DNA of 64,000 nucleotides from Sphingobium wenxiniae (GCF_007830065.1 NZ_VLKK01000005.1:182866-246865), one strand, 5' to 3'; counted from the stretch's first letter, positions 33,635 through 43,294 are shown. Numbers and translations are program-made. The notes: generated from the letters alone by a model not told the origin.

Positions 33635-34744
33635 ATGAAGACCAGAGCCGCAGTCGCATTCGAGGCGAAAAAGCCTCTCGAAATCGTGGAGGTCGATCTG
33701 GAAGGCCCCAAAGCGGGCGAAGTTCTGGTGGAAATCATGGCGACCGGCATCTGCCACACGGACGCCTACACGCTCGACGGACTCGATAGCGAGGGCATTT
33801 TCCCGTCCATTCTGGGGCATGAAGGCGCAGGGATCGTGCGGGATGTCGGTGCGGGCGTCACGTCGGTGAAGCCGGGCGACCATGTCATCCCGCTCTACAC
33901 CCCCGAATGCCGCCAGTGCAAAAGCTGCCTGTCGGGAAAGACTAACCTGTGCACCGCCATCCGCGCCACGCAGGGCAAGGGGTTGATGCCCGACGGCACG
34001 AGCCGCTTTTCCTATAAGGGGCAGCCGATCTTCCACTATATGGGCTGTTCGACCTTCTCCAATTTCACGGTGCTGCCGGAAATCGCCGTTGCCAAAATCC
34101 GGGAGGATGCGCCCTTCGACAAGAGCTGCTATATCGGTTGCGGCGTGACGACGGGCGTGGGCGCGGTGGTCAAGACGGCGAAGGTGACGCCCGGCTCCAA
34201 CGTCATCGTCTTTGGATTGGGGGGCATCGGCCTCAACGTCATCCAGGGCGCGAAACTGGTCGGCGCGGACATGATCGTCGGCGTGGACATCAATGACGGT
34301 AAGGAAGGATGGGGGCGCCGCTTCGGCATGACCCATTTCGTCAACCCGAACAAGGTCGGAGGCGACATCGTGCAGCATCTGGTCGAACTGACCGACGGCG
34401 GCGCGGACTATACGTTCGACTGCACGGGCAATACCGGCGTCATGCGCACCGCGCTGGAAGCCTGCCATCGCGGCTGGGGCGAAAGCATCATCATCGGCGT
34501 CGCCGAAGCGGGCAAGGAGATTTCCACGCGTCCCTTCCAGCTCGTGACCGGGCGCGTCTGGAAAGGAAGCGCCTTTGGCGGGGCCAAGGGACGGACCGAC
34601 GTGCCGAAAATCGTGGATTGGTACATGAACGGCAAGATCGAGATCGATCCGATGATCACTCATGTGCTCAGCCTGGAAGAGATCAACAAGGGATTCGACC
34701 TGATGCACGCGGGGGAAAGCATCCGGTCCGTCGTGGTTTATTGA
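33635..34744 (+). CDS. frmA: S-(hydroxymethyl)glutathione dehydrogenase / class III alcohol dehydrogenase
   Basis: 369 residues, the family length. It oxidises S-hydroxymethylglutathione (formaldehyde plus GSH) with NAD+, and also reduces S-nitrosoglutathione. Catalytic zinc ligands in '[10 protein letters not shown]' and '[10 protein letters not shown]', the structural zinc lobe '[15 protein letters not shown]', the '[17 protein letters not shown]' loop, and the Rossmann motif '[17 protein letters not shown]'. CGGGGAG precedes the ATG. The next gene, a VOC protein, begins 12 bases later and is probably co-transcribed. Confidence 0.95.
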   Translation: MKTRAAVAFEAKKPLEIVEVDLEGPKAGEVLVEIMATGICHTDAYTLDGLDSEGIFPSILGHEGAGIVRDVGAGVTSVKPGDHVIPLYTPECRQCKSCLSGKTNLCTAIRATQGKGLMPDGTSRFSYKGQPIFHYMGCSTFSNFTVLPEIAVAKIREDAPFDKSCYIGCGVTTGVGAVVKTAKVTPGSNVIVFGLGGIGLNVIQGAKLVGADMIVGVDINDGKEGWGRRFGMTHFVNPNKVGGDIVQHLVELTDGGADYTFDCTGNTGVMRTALEACHRGWGESIIIGVAEAGKEISTRPFQLVTGRVWKGSAFGGAKGRTDVPKIVDWYMNGKIEIDPMITHVLSLEEINKGFDLMHAGESIRSVVVY

Positions 34745-34756
34745 GGAGAGAATGGC

Positions 34757-35140
34757 ATGTTCAGCCATATAACGGTAGGCGCCGATGATCTGGAGAAATC
34801 CCGGACATTCTATGACGCGGTTCTGGGTTCGCTGGGCTACGGTCCGGGCGTGGCGGTGAAGGAGGATCGGTACGCCTATCCTTCCGACAAGGGGCTTTTC
34901 CTTATCGTCCGTCCGATTGACGGTCAGGAAGCGTCATATGCCAATGGCGGCACCATCGGCTTCACTTGCGATTCCCCTGAAAAGGTCGAAGCCTGGCACG
35001 CTGCGGGTGTCGCCAATGGGGGCACGTCTATCGAAAATCCTCCCGGTATGCGCGAGGCCCCGTTTGGTAATCTGTATCTCGCCTATCTGCGCGATCCTTA
35101 TGGCAACAAGCTCTGCGCCATGCACCGCATGACGGCTTGA
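34757..35140 (+). CDS. VOC (glyoxalase/bleomycin-resistance fold) protein
   Basis: 127 residues. 'FSHITVGADDLEKSRTFYDAVLGSLGY' and the C-terminal 'LYLAYLRDPYGNKLCAMH' are the two halves of a vicinal-oxygen-chelate fold, with His3 and a late residue as possible metal ligands. GAGGAGAG ribosome site. Placed directly after frmA, as often seen, where it may handle a glutathione adduct. Activity unproven. Confidence 0.82.
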   Translation: MFSHITVGADDLEKSRTFYDAVLGSLGYGPGVAVKEDRYAYPSDKGLFLIVRPIDGQEASYANGGTIGFTCDSPEKVEAWHAAGVANGGTSIENPPGMREAPFGNLYLAYLRDPYGNKLCAMHRMTA

Positions 35141-35197
35141 GCCGGCCAGCCTGGGAAACAAGGCCGTCCGGTCCGTCATGGTTCCGATGGATCGCCA

Positions 35198-36160
35198 TCA
35201 ATCCAGCATGGCGGCAAGGGCGGGGGTCATATATTCGCGCGTCCGGCTGGCTGTCCGCAGGATGAGGCGGGCGGCGATGCCGTGGCGGGCGGCGAGCGTC
35301 ATGCCGCGATCAGAGCCGAGGACCGTGATCGCCGTTGCCCAGGCATCGGCGAGCATGGCGCTTTCGTGGAGGACAGTGACGGCGGCCACGTCATTGGCGA
35401 TGGGCGCGCCGGTCGCCGGGTCGATGCTGTGGGAGAGGCGGCGGCCGTCTTCGATGCGGAAGCGCCGATAGTCGCCGGAGGTGGCGACGGAGAGGCCGCA
35501 GAGCGCGATGCGGAGCGTGGGGACGGCGAGATCGGGTGGAGATTCCGTGTCGGTCCACCATGGCTGCATGTCCGGCTTTACGCCGCGCCCGGTCAGTTCC
35601 CCGCCGATTTCCAAGAGATAATGTTTGGCGCCTTGGGCGTCGAGCGCCGTCGCGGCGGCATCGACGGCATAGCCCTTGGCGATGCCGGAGAAGTCGAGGG
35701 CGACGTCGGCGAGGCGGCGGGCGCGGGGGCCTTCGACCTCGATAGTCTGCCAGGGGGGAGAGGAGGGGCCTGCCGTCCCCATTCCGGGGCCGAAGCCCCA
35801 GCGGCTGACCCAATTCCCGACCGCCGGATCGAAAGCGCCATCCGAGAGGCGCGCCATGGCCAGCCCCGCGCGCAGGACCGCCATCATCTCAGCGGGGAGC
35901 GTCATCCATTCGCCAAGGGACAGGCGGTTGAAGCGACTGATGTCGGAGTGCGCCTCCCAATTGCTCATCTGAGCGATGACGCGGGCGAAAACCGACTGGA
36001 TCGCGGCCTCGCACTCGGGCGGCGCGTCGACGATGCGGGCCGACCAGCTCGTGCCCATGGTCGGACCGCCGACGTCGGTGATCTTGCCCGCCCGGCTCCG
36101 TCCGTCGAACTGGTCGGGCGTAAGTCCGGGCGGAATGGCGATACGGATGGGGGACGGCAT
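35198..36160 (-). CDS. apbE: FAD:protein FMN transferase (ApbE), no evident signal peptide
   Basis: 320 residues. It transfers FMN from FAD to Ser/Thr of extracytoplasmic target proteins. Motifs: 'GGPTMGTSWSARI', 'SDGAFDPAVG', 'LDFSGIAKGYAVDAAATAL', 'YLLEIGGELTGRG', 'LSHSIDPATGAPI' and the Mg-binding 'ADAWATAITVLG'. The N-terminus (MPSPIRIAIPPGLTPDQ) has no hydrophobic signal and no upstream start restores one, which is unusual for an enzyme that normally works in the periplasm. Last gene of the PepSY-DUF2271-DUF4198-ApbE unit, about 270 bases after DUF4198. Confidence 0.92.
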   Translation of the reverse strand: MPSPIRIAIPPGLTPDQFDGRSRAGKITDVGGPTMGTSWSARIVDAPPECEAAIQSVFARVIAQMSNWEAHSDISRFNRLSLGEWMTLPAEMMAVLRAGLAMARLSDGAFDPAVGNWVSRWGFGPGMGTAGPSSPPWQTIEVEGPRARRLADVALDFSGIAKGYAVDAAATALDAQGAKHYLLEIGGELTGRGVKPDMQPWWTDTESPPDLAVPTLRIALCGLSVATSGDYRRFRIEDGRRLSHSIDPATGAPIANDVAAVTVLHESAMLADAWATAITVLGSDRGMTLAARHGIAARLILRTASRTREYMTPALAAMLD

Positions 36161-36245
36161 TTCGGGGTTTCTAAAGGCGGTTATGCAGCTTGCAAACCCC
36201 GATCCTGGGATGGTTGTTTTCGGGCGTTTCCCGCCATTCGATGTC

Positions 36246-36389
36246 CGTCATCCCAGCGATCCATAGGACGTCAGCCAACGCTGGAATCTCCCTTCTAAAG
36301 GGGCGCCCGCATTTGGGTGGAAGACAGCCGTTGTTCTGGCTCACCCCGCTGCGGCTAAGCGTCGCTCCCCTCCCGCTTGCGGGAGGGGG
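36246..36389. repeat. REP-like unit and GC hairpin between apbE and the DUF4198 gene
   Basis: At 36246-36293 a divergent copy of the repeat found at 2964-3043: CGTCATCCCAGCG, then the inverse CGCTGGAATCTCC, with a longer loop. At 36368-36389 a perfect 10-bp stem CCCCTCCCGC / GCGGGAGGGG with a two-base loop. No T tract follows either way. They fill the about 270-bp gap inside the operon and might attenuate apbE expression relative to upstream genes. Confidence 0.55.
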
Positions 36390-36426
36390 TGGGCGGACGC
36401 GACGTTTGTTTATCGCCTCTCGGCGC

Positions 36427-37287
36427 TCAGGGCGCCAGCACTTCCAGCGTGGACACGTAGGAGGCGCGGCGTTGGGGCGGGCCGGCGGGCTCTTGGGGAG
36501 CCTGTGGAGCGCCTTCGCCCTGCGCCGCGCCTGGCCCGCCTTCGCCGCCGCCGGTGCTGGCGTTCAGCCAATACATGCCCGGTTGCGGCCAGGTGATGGA
36601 GAGCTTGCCATCCGCGCCGGTGGTAAGGTCCATCTGACCCAGCGCATCCCGGTAGCGGATGCCGCCGGGGATCACCGTCACCTTGAGGCCCGATGCGGGC
36701 TTGCCGTCCAGCAGGAACTGGAAGGTCGCGCTTTCGCCCGAAACCAGGTCGTTGGGATGGGTGACGGGCACCATTTCCAGGCCAACGCCGGTCGGCTTGA
36801 AGAGATTGGCGGTCGGCGCGCCGAGCGTCACGAAAATCTCGTTCCGGCTGGCGGCTTCAGCGGTCTGCACGTCGGTCGCCCCGGCGGGGATCGCCTTGGC
36901 GAGCGTTTCCTTGGTGGTGCCGCGCGGCAGGCGCTCCCGCTTGCCGTTCAGCATGTAGCTGCCCATCAGGCCGGCCGAAACGCTGGCAATGCGATAGGTG
37001 CCCGGCTGCGTCAGATGCACGTCGAAGGTGGAGCGATATTTGCCCGTTGCCGCATTTTCGACCTTGCCCGCCGAACCGTCCGGCTGCGTCACTGTGATGG
37101 AATCGGTCCGCATGGGATGATGTTCGAAATAGAAGAGGTCGTTGGATATGGCCGCGTCCACCGTTACCCAGTTATCCGTGCCCGAAAGCACGGTGGAGGA
37201 TGGCAGCATCCATTGGCGGTGGGCCTGCGCCGTACCCGACATCGTGAGCGCGGCGAGCGCGCCTGCAATCAGTAATCTGGCCTTCAT
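36427..37287 (-). CDS. DUF4198 periplasmic protein
   Basis: 286 residues from MKARLL, behind GAGGGGAAG. Signal peptide 'LLIAGALAALTMSGTAQA', then 'HRQWMLPSSTVLSGTDNWVTVDAAISNDLFYFEHHPM', characteristic of DUF4198 (related to NikM/CbiM-associated Ni2+/Co2+ components); the first mature residue is His, a possible metal ligand. Two Ig-like beta domains follow and a Gly/Pro/Gln-rich segment (about 245-270) near the end. Directly after the DUF2271 gene (11-base gap). Role in the flavin module is inferred from context. Confidence 0.8.
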   Translation of the reverse strand: MKARLLIAGALAALTMSGTAQAHRQWMLPSSTVLSGTDNWVTVDAAISNDLFYFEHHPMRTDSITVTQPDGSAGKVENAATGKYRSTFDVHLTQPGTYRIASVSAGLMGSYMLNGKRERLPRGTTKETLAKAIPAGATDVQTAEAASRNEIFVTLGAPTANLFKPTGVGLEMVPVTHPNDLVSGESATFQFLLDGKPASGLKVTVIPGGIRYRDALGQMDLTTGADGKLSITWPQPGMYWLNASTGGGEGGPGAAQGEGAPQAPQEPAGPPQRRASYVSTLEVLAP

Positions 37288-37298
37288 TGGACTTCCCC

Positions 37299-37832
37299 TC
37301 ATTTCCCGAAGCTGAGGCTGACCGCCCCCAATTCACTTGCACCTTTGACCCGCACCACCGCGCCCGGCTTAGGCGGCCAGGCGAAGGGCAGGCGGACGAC
37401 TTCACGACCGCCGACTTCGCGCGCGGCCTCCACGACCAGCGTGTAATTGCCGGGACCAAGCTGGCCCAGCGGACCCTTTCCGGCGGTGAAGGCGACCTTC
37501 TGATCGCCCGGCGCGCGGGTGGCGCCGGTGATGCCGTCGGCCGGGAACTGCATCGTCCGGCCGGAAGCACGCCACCATTGGCGTACATCGCGCAGCCATT
37601 TGGTGCCTTCGCCATTCTTCATGTCGTAATCGTACCAGACCGACAGGGTGCGCGGGGCCGCGCCCTCCTTCTCCACCCAGATGGCGACATAGGGGCGGTG
37701 ATATTCGGCCACCGACAGGCGGGGGATATTGACGGTGAGGTTCAGCGTCTGCGCCTGCGCGGGCGCGGCGAGAGCGCCAGTCGCGCCCAGCGCGGCCCCG
37801 CCGGTCAGCAGCAGTTTGTGGCTGATCTGCAT
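37299..37832 (-). CDS. DUF2271 periplasmic protein with ApbE-type flavinylation motif
   Basis: 177 residues from MQISHK. Signal peptide 'LLLTGGAALGATGALAAPAQAQ'. The mature part begins with a beta-strand region, then 'YVAIWVEKEGAAPRTLSVWYDYDMKNGEGTKWLRDVRQWWRASG', the DUF2271 signature. Residues 99-105 read D-G-I-T-G-A-T, matching the D-x-x-(S/T)-G-A-T pattern that ApbE modifies with FMN, which makes Thr105 the candidate site. With apbE in the same unit, a covalently bound flavin carrier in the periplasm is likely. Confidence 0.82.
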   Translation of the reverse strand: MQISHKLLLTGGAALGATGALAAPAQAQTLNLTVNIPRLSVAEYHRPYVAIWVEKEGAAPRTLSVWYDYDMKNGEGTKWLRDVRQWWRASGRTMQFPADGITGATRAPGDQKVAFTAGKGPLGQLGPGNYTLVVEAAREVGGREVVRLPFAWPPKPGAVVRVKGASELGAVSLSFGK

Positions 37833-37849
37833 GATTGTTCTTTTCCCTG

Positions 37850-38497
37850 TCAGTGGATGAAGACGATGGCGAGGATCGCCGGGATGGCAAGGCCGATGGC
37901 GACCAGCGGCCATGTGCTGGGCCGCTTGGCCGCGTGAAGTTGCAGTAGCAGCAGGCCGGTCAGCGCGAAAAGGAAGCAGGCGACGGCGAAAATGTCGATG
38001 AACCATTTCCAGACCGTGCCGGTGTTGCGGCCCTTGTGCAGGTCATTGAGGTAGCTGACCCAGCCCCGGCTGGTCGCCTCGCTGGTGACTGCGCCGCTAT
38101 GCCGGTCGATCGACACCCAGCCGTCGCCGCCGGGGCGGGGCAGGGCAAGATAAACTTCATCGGCGGACCATTCCGCTTCGCCCGTTCCGCGTTGACCGAC
38201 TTCCTTTTCGACCCAGTGGGCGATGTCGGCGGGAAGGGGTTTCTTGGCATCGGGCTTGTCGTCGGGCGCGACCTGTTTCAGAAGGGCGCGCGGCAGGGTC
38301 GCGGCCTTTTCGACTGTTTGCGGGGCGGCTTCCACATCGGCGGCGTGGTTGAGCGTGATGCCGGTGAAGGCGAACAGCAGCAGGCCGATGAGACTGACCG
38401 CCGAACTGATCCAATGCCATGTGTGAAGCTGCTTCAGCCAGAAAGCCCTGGGCGCTTTCTTCTTCTTTTTGGGTTGAAGGCTGGCGGGAGCGTGCAT
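37850..38497 (-). CDS. PepSY-associated transmembrane protein
   Basis: 215 residues from MHAPAS; upstream in-frame sequence is Arg-rich and not part of the gene. A Lys-rich cytoplasmic start, TM1 'WHWISSAVSLIGLLLFAFTGITLNH' with His residues flanking, and a periplasmic PepSY region ('GDGWVSIDRHSGAVTSEATSRGWVSYLNDLHKGRNTGTVWKWFIDIFAVACFLFALTGLLLL'). Helices with conserved His could bind heme and move electrons across the inner membrane, as in PepSY-type ferric reductases. First gene of the four-gene flavin unit. Confidence 0.83.
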   Translation of the reverse strand: MHAPASLQPKKKKKAPRAFWLKQLHTWHWISSAVSLIGLLLFAFTGITLNHAADVEAAPQTVEKAATLPRALLKQVAPDDKPDAKKPLPADIAHWVEKEVGQRGTGEAEWSADEVYLALPRPGGDGWVSIDRHSGAVTSEATSRGWVSYLNDLHKGRNTGTVWKWFIDIFAVACFLFALTGLLLLQLHAAKRPSTWPLVAIGLAIPAILAIVFIH

Positions 38498-38632
38498 TGG
38501 GAAGCGGCGAATCCTGTGTGGCGCGAGACGGGTCGAATAACGCGAACGACTCGCAATTGCAAACCTGCGGGGGCGGGGAAATTGTAACAAAATGTATGAG
38601 AGGGTTATTCGTCCCCCATGCAGGGGAGGATT

Positions 38633-41600
38633 TTACCTTCCCAGCAATCCCCGCGCCTGACCCGCGATTTCGGCGAGCATGGCGACATTGGGAACCGCTG
38701 CGGCCTTGGCCCGTTGGACCAGGGTGCGGAACTGGCGGATGCGGGAATCCTTTTCCTTGAGCCAGTCGTCCACATGGGCGGCGATATCCTTGCCCTTCGC
38801 ATGGGCGAGGAGGTCGAGCCGCACCTGCTGCATGTCGCGGGCGACGCCGGAGATGAGCAGGCGCTCCCACGGATCGGTCGGTTCCATGCGGGCGGCGGCG
38901 GACTGGACCCAGTCGATGCCGACCGCTTCGCCCAGATGGGTGAAGGCGCGAGTGAGGGCGACTTCGTCCACGCCCAGCTTTTCGGCCAGCATGGCGATGC
39001 CGACCGCGCCGTCCAGCTTGAACAGGCCCGCCGTGCGGTGGACCAGATCTTCCGGCGCGCCGAGCGAGAGAAGATGATCGGTGACGGCGGCGGTGCGGCG
39101 GATGGCTTCGCTGGTGAGGAGGTCGTCGACCTTGCTCGCCAGCTTGCCGACGCCCTTGGCGAGCAGCTTCTGGCCCTCGCCCGGCAGGGTGCCGGCGGGG
39201 ATGGAGCGCAGGATATCGGCGATCTGCGCGCGCATTCCGCTTGCGATATGACCGAACAGGGCGAGGCGGGCGGCTTCCGACATGTCCGCCGCGTCGATAT
39301 CGTTCCATAGCGTGTGGATGCCGTAAAGCCGTTCCGCGATCAGGAAGGCGCTGGCAAGGTCGCTCATCGAGCAGCCTTCTTCCTCCGCCAGTTCGAACGG
39401 GTGGATGAGGCCGAGGCGATTGACGATGCGGTTCGCGACCTTGGTGGCGATGATTTCCTTTTTCAGGGCGTGGGCGGCGATGGCGTCCGCCTCCTTCTTC
39501 TGCATCGCGGCGGGGAAGGCGGCCATCAACTCGCCGCCCATGCTGGGATCGGTGGCGAGGTCGCTTTGTTCGAGGGCTTCCTGTAGCGCAAGTTTGGCGG
39601 TGGAGAGAAGGACGGCGAGTTCGGGGCGAGTGAGGCCCATACCGTCCTGACTGCGGCGCAGAAGCTGGTCGTTGGCCGCCAGCCCTTCCACCTGACGGTC
39701 GAGCCTGTCCCTTTCCTCGAAGGTTTCGATGAGGCGGACATAGCTGGCAAGGTCCGCCGCGCCGCCGCTTTCCGCGATGGAAAGGCCCAGCACCTGAAGC
39801 CTGTTGTCCTCCAGCACGATGTCGGACACCGCGCCGGTCATGCTTTCAAGAAGGGCGTTGCGCGCATCGAAGGCGAGACGGCCTTCGGCCATTTCCTTGT
39901 TGAGGGCGATCTTGATGTTGACCTCATTGTCCGAGCAGTCGACGCCGGCGGAATTGTCGATGAAGTCGGTATTGATGCGTCCGCCGCGCAGGGAGAAGGC
40001 AATGCGGCCCGCCTGCGTGACGCCCAGGTTCGCGCCTTCGCCCACTACCTTGACGCGCAGGTCCTCCGCGTTGACGCGCAGGCGGTCGTTGGCGGGGTCG
40101 CCGACATCGCCCTGGCTTTGCGCGGCGGCCTTTACATAAGTGCCGATGCCGCCGAACCAGAGCAGGTCGTTGGGGCTTTTCAAGATGGCGGAGATGAGCG
40201 CGGCCGGCTCCATTTCCGTGGCGGCAACGCCAAGGACGGTCTGCATTTCCGGAGTGAGGGGGATGCTCTTGAGCGAGCGCGGGAAAACGCCGCCGCCTTT
40301 CGAGATCAGCGCCTTGTCATAATCGTCCCAGCTTGAACGGGGAAGGTTGAACAGGCGGTCGCGCTCCGTCCAGCTTGCCGCCGGGTCGGGATCGGGATCG
40401 ATGAAGATGTGGCGATGGTCGAAGGCGGCGACCAAGCGGATCGCCTTCGACAGCAACATGCCGTTGCCGAACACGTCGCCCGACATGTCGCCGCAGCCCA
40501 CGACCGTGACAGGATCGCTCTGCACGTCGACGCCCATTTCGGCGAAGTGGCGGCGCACGCTGATCCATGCTCCGCGTGCGGTGATGCCCATCGCCTTGTG
40601 GTCGTAGCCATGGCTGCCGCCGCTGGCGAAGGCGTCGCCCAGCCAGAAGTCGCGTTCCAGAGCGATGGCGTTGGCGACGTCGGAGAAGGTGGCCGTGCCC
40701 TTGTCCGCCGCGACGACGAAATAGGGATCGTTGCCGTCATGGATGACGACCTTGTCCGGGTGTCTGACCTTGCCCTTCACGATATTGTCCGTGACCGACA
40801 GCAAGGCGCGGATGAAGATGCGGTAGCTTTCCGTGCCCTCGGCCAGCCAGGCGTCGCGGTCGACCTGCGGATTGGGAAGCTGCTTGGGGTAGAAGCCGCC
40901 CTTGGCCCCGGTTGGGACGATGACGGCGTTCTTGACGCGCTGCGCCTTCATGAGGCCCAGGATTTCGGTACGGAAATCGTCGCGCCGGTCGGACCAGCGC
41001 AGACCGCCGCGCGCGACCGGGCCGGCGCGCAGGTGGATGCCCTCGACGCGGGGGGAGTAGACCCAGATCTCGCGCCACGGCAACGGGGCAGGCAGGCCGG
41101 GAACCTGCGCGCTGTCGAGCTTGAAGGCGAGCGCCTCGGCAGAGGCAGGGGCGAAGAAATTGGTCCGCAAGGTTGCGGTGATGACGGCGCGGAGAAGGCG
41201 CAGCACGCGGTCCTCGTCGATGGCCGTGACCTTTTCGAGGCCCTCGTCGATGGCGGCCTGCGCCTTTACCGCGCGGGCCTCGCTGTCCTTGCCCGCCGGG
41301 TCGTGGAGGGCGTCGAACAGTTCGACAAGCTGATGCGCCACATCCTTTTCGCGGCGCAGCGTATCGGCGACCGTCGCGCGGCCATAGGCCATGCCGGTCT
41401 GGCGCAGATAGCTGAACAACGCGCGGAACAGCACGACGGCGCGCGGAGACAGGTCCGCCGTCACGATCAGTTCGTTGAGGCGGTCATCTTCCGCCACGCC
41501 CTCTATCACCTGCGCGATAGCCTCGGTCACGACGTCGGCGCGGGCGATGACGGCTTCGGCGTTGCCGCCCGGCGGCAATTCCAGCACGAAACGCTGCACA

Positions 41601-43294
41601 TGGCCGAGCGCGCCGCCGTCAATAGCGGTCGTCATCTCGTCGATCACGCGGAAACCGAAATTCTCGAAAGCGGGGACGACTTCGGAAAGAGCCACCGCCT
41701 CATGGCTGTAGAGTTTGAGGCGCAGCCGCTCTGCTGTGTCTTCCGGGTTGCGGTAGATGCGGATCGCCTTGTCGCCGGGGCCGGAAAGGCTATGGATCAG
41801 CCGAATGTCGACGGCTGCCTCCGCCGCGCCCGCGCCGTTGCGATAGGCCATGGGGAAGCCGGGCGCGAAACGCTGGGCCAGGGCGGCGGCGCGGCCCGGC
41901 TCTTCGGTCTCTGCAAGAAATTCCTCCACGGCGGGAAGCCAGCCGCGCACCATCTTGCGGAGCCGTTCGTCAAGCGCCGCGTCGTCGGGCACCATGCCGC
42001 CGTCGCGCAGGTCGAGAGTGATGCGGAGCAGCGCAAGGCCGCCTTCCTCCAGGGCGATGGACCAGCTCAATACCTGGCCATTGGCGGCTTGCGAGAGCAT
42101 GTCCTGTATGGAGACGCGGCGGGCGGTCGAAAGCTCGTCCCGGGGAAGCCAGACGAAGGCGTAGAGATGACGGGCCAGCGCGCTCGTGGCCAGCGCCAGC
42201 TTGGGCCGGGGACGGTCGGCGAGCGACATGAAGGTCAAGGCCAGCCGCTCCAGTGTTTCCCGGTCGAAGCCTATGAGGATGTCGTGGGGCAGGGCGATCA
42301 GCGCATGGACCAGCGCCTTGCCCGCATGGCTCCCCGGATCGAAGCCGAATTTCTCCATCAGCAGCGACAGCGCCGAGCGCAGCAGCGGCACCTTGTCCGG
42401 CGGCGCGGCGAGGGCGGAACTGGTCCACATGCCGGCATGGATGGAGAGCGCCACCACATCCTTGCCCTTGCGCACGGGCACGATGATCAGGTCGAGCAGT
42501 ACATGGCGGTGCACGCGCGAGAGGACGTTGGACTTGATGATGAGGGGGACGCGCTTGCCTTCCTCGAACCAGGCGAAGGCAGCGTCGCGGGATGCGGGCG
42601 CGATCAGCGGCTTGTCGCGTCGGGCGCAGATGCCGATGCCGTCCCGCGCCTCGCCGTCGCGGCCGCAGACTTCATGGCCGACCTGCGTGAAATGGCGGGA
42701 CAGGAACCAGCGGAGCAGCGCCGCGCCTTCCTCATCGGGCACCGCGTCGGCGTCGCGCGCCATCGCTTCCCGCATGCGCGGCCAGTCGGTGACGGCGGCG
42801 CGCACATCGGCCAGCGTGTCGTGCAGATCCTTCTCCAGTGCGCGGCGGACCTTCGCGTCGGCGCGGTCGGCTTCGATATAGATCATCGATTCCCGGCGGG
42901 CACCCGATGTCTCGTCATCCAGGATCGCCTTGAGCGCACCCCGTGCATCGCGGCTGACCGACAATATGGGGTGGAGCAGGCGATGAATGGTGACGTCCAC
43001 CGCCGCCAGCGTATGGGCGATGGAATCCACCAGAAAGGGCATGTCGTCGTTGACAAGGGCGATCCGCATGTACCGGCCGGACATGCTTTCGCCCAGCGTT
43101 TCGATGGCGATGGCGGATTCGCCGGGGGCGCGGCGGCTAGCGGTGCGGCCCATAAAAGCGGCCGCATTGGCCATCGCGGCTTCATCAAATCCCTCGCTTT
43201 CGCCAGGCAGCGCGCCGCGTGCCAACGCATCCTCCAGGGCTTGGCGAATGGAAAGGTCGACTTCCTTGATCTTTGGCTCAGCCGCGGCCGTCAT
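38633..43294 (-). CDS. NAD-specific glutamate dehydrogenase, large L_180 type
   Basis: 1553 residues, the size of the about 180-kDa class. It deaminates glutamate to 2-oxoglutarate with NAD+, mainly catabolic. A long N-terminal ACT/regulatory half ('MRIALVNDDMPFLVDSIAHTLAAVDVTIHRLLHPIL') precedes the catalytic core. In the core, 'GGLRWSDRRDDFRTEILGLMKAQRVKNAVIVPTGAKGGFYPKQLP' holds the substrate Lys, and 'GCGDMSGDVFGNGMLLSKAIRLVAAFDHRHIFIDPDPDP' is the NAD site. Long open antisense frames across it are codon-bias shadows. Monocistronic. Confidence 0.95.
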   Translation of the reverse strand: MTAAAEPKIKEVDLSIRQALEDALARGALPGESEGFDEAAMANAAAFMGRTASRRAPGESAIAIETLGESMSGRYMRIALVNDDMPFLVDSIAHTLAAVDVTIHRLLHPILSVSRDARGALKAILDDETSGARRESMIYIEADRADAKVRRALEKDLHDTLADVRAAVTDWPRMREAMARDADAVPDEEGAALLRWFLSRHFTQVGHEVCGRDGEARDGIGICARRDKPLIAPASRDAAFAWFEEGKRVPLIIKSNVLSRVHRHVLLDLIIVPVRKGKDVVALSIHAGMWTSSALAAPPDKVPLLRSALSLLMEKFGFDPGSHAGKALVHALIALPHDILIGFDRETLERLALTFMSLADRPRPKLALATSALARHLYAFVWLPRDELSTARRVSIQDMLSQAANGQVLSWSIALEEGGLALLRITLDLRDGGMVPDDAALDERLRKMVRGWLPAVEEFLAETEEPGRAAALAQRFAPGFPMAYRNGAGAAEAAVDIRLIHSLSGPGDKAIRIYRNPEDTAERLRLKLYSHEAVALSEVVPAFENFGFRVIDEMTTAIDGGALGHVQRFVLELPPGGNAEAVIARADVVTEAIAQVIEGVAEDDRLNELIVTADLSPRAVVLFRALFSYLRQTGMAYGRATVADTLRREKDVAHQLVELFDALHDPAGKDSEARAVKAQAAIDEGLEKVTAIDEDRVLRLLRAVITATLRTNFFAPASAEALAFKLDSAQVPGLPAPLPWREIWVYSPRVEGIHLRAGPVARGGLRWSDRRDDFRTEILGLMKAQRVKNAVIVPTGAKGGFYPKQLPNPQVDRDAWLAEGTESYRIFIRALLSVTDNIVKGKVRHPDKVVIHDGNDPYFVVAADKGTATFSDVANAIALERDFWLGDAFASGGSHGYDHKAMGITARGAWISVRRHFAEMGVDVQSDPVTVVGCGDMSGDVFGNGMLLSKAIRLVAAFDHRHIFIDPDPDPAASWTERDRLFNLPRSSWDDYDKALISKGGGVFPRSLKSIPLTPEMQTVLGVAATEMEPAALISAILKSPNDLLWFGGIGTYVKAAAQSQGDVGDPANDRLRVNAEDLRVKVVGEGANLGVTQAGRIAFSLRGGRINTDFIDNSAGVDCSDNEVNIKIALNKEMAEGRLAFDARNALLESMTGAVSDIVLEDNRLQVLGLSIAESGGAADLASYVRLIETFEERDRLDRQVEGLAANDQLLRRSQDGMGLTRPELAVLLSTAKLALQEALEQSDLATDPSMGGELMAAFPAAMQKKEADAIAAHALKKEIIATKVANRIVNRLGLIHPFELAEEEGCSMSDLASAFLIAERLYGIHTLWNDIDAADMSEAARLALFGHIASGMRAQIADILRSIPAGTLPGEGQKLLAKGVGKLASKVDDLLTSEAIRRTAAVTDHLLSLGAPEDLVHRTAGLFKLDGAVGIAMLAEKLGVDEVALTRAFTHLGEAVGIDWVQSAAARMEPTDPWERLLISGVARDMQQVRLDLLAHAKGKDIAAHVDDWLKEKDSRIRQFRTLVQRAKAAAVPNVAMLAEIAGQARGLLGR

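Noticed and set aside
36368..36389. Intrinsic terminator within the flavin operon
   Set aside because: Strong 10-bp stem but no T tract on either strand; kept only as a hairpin.
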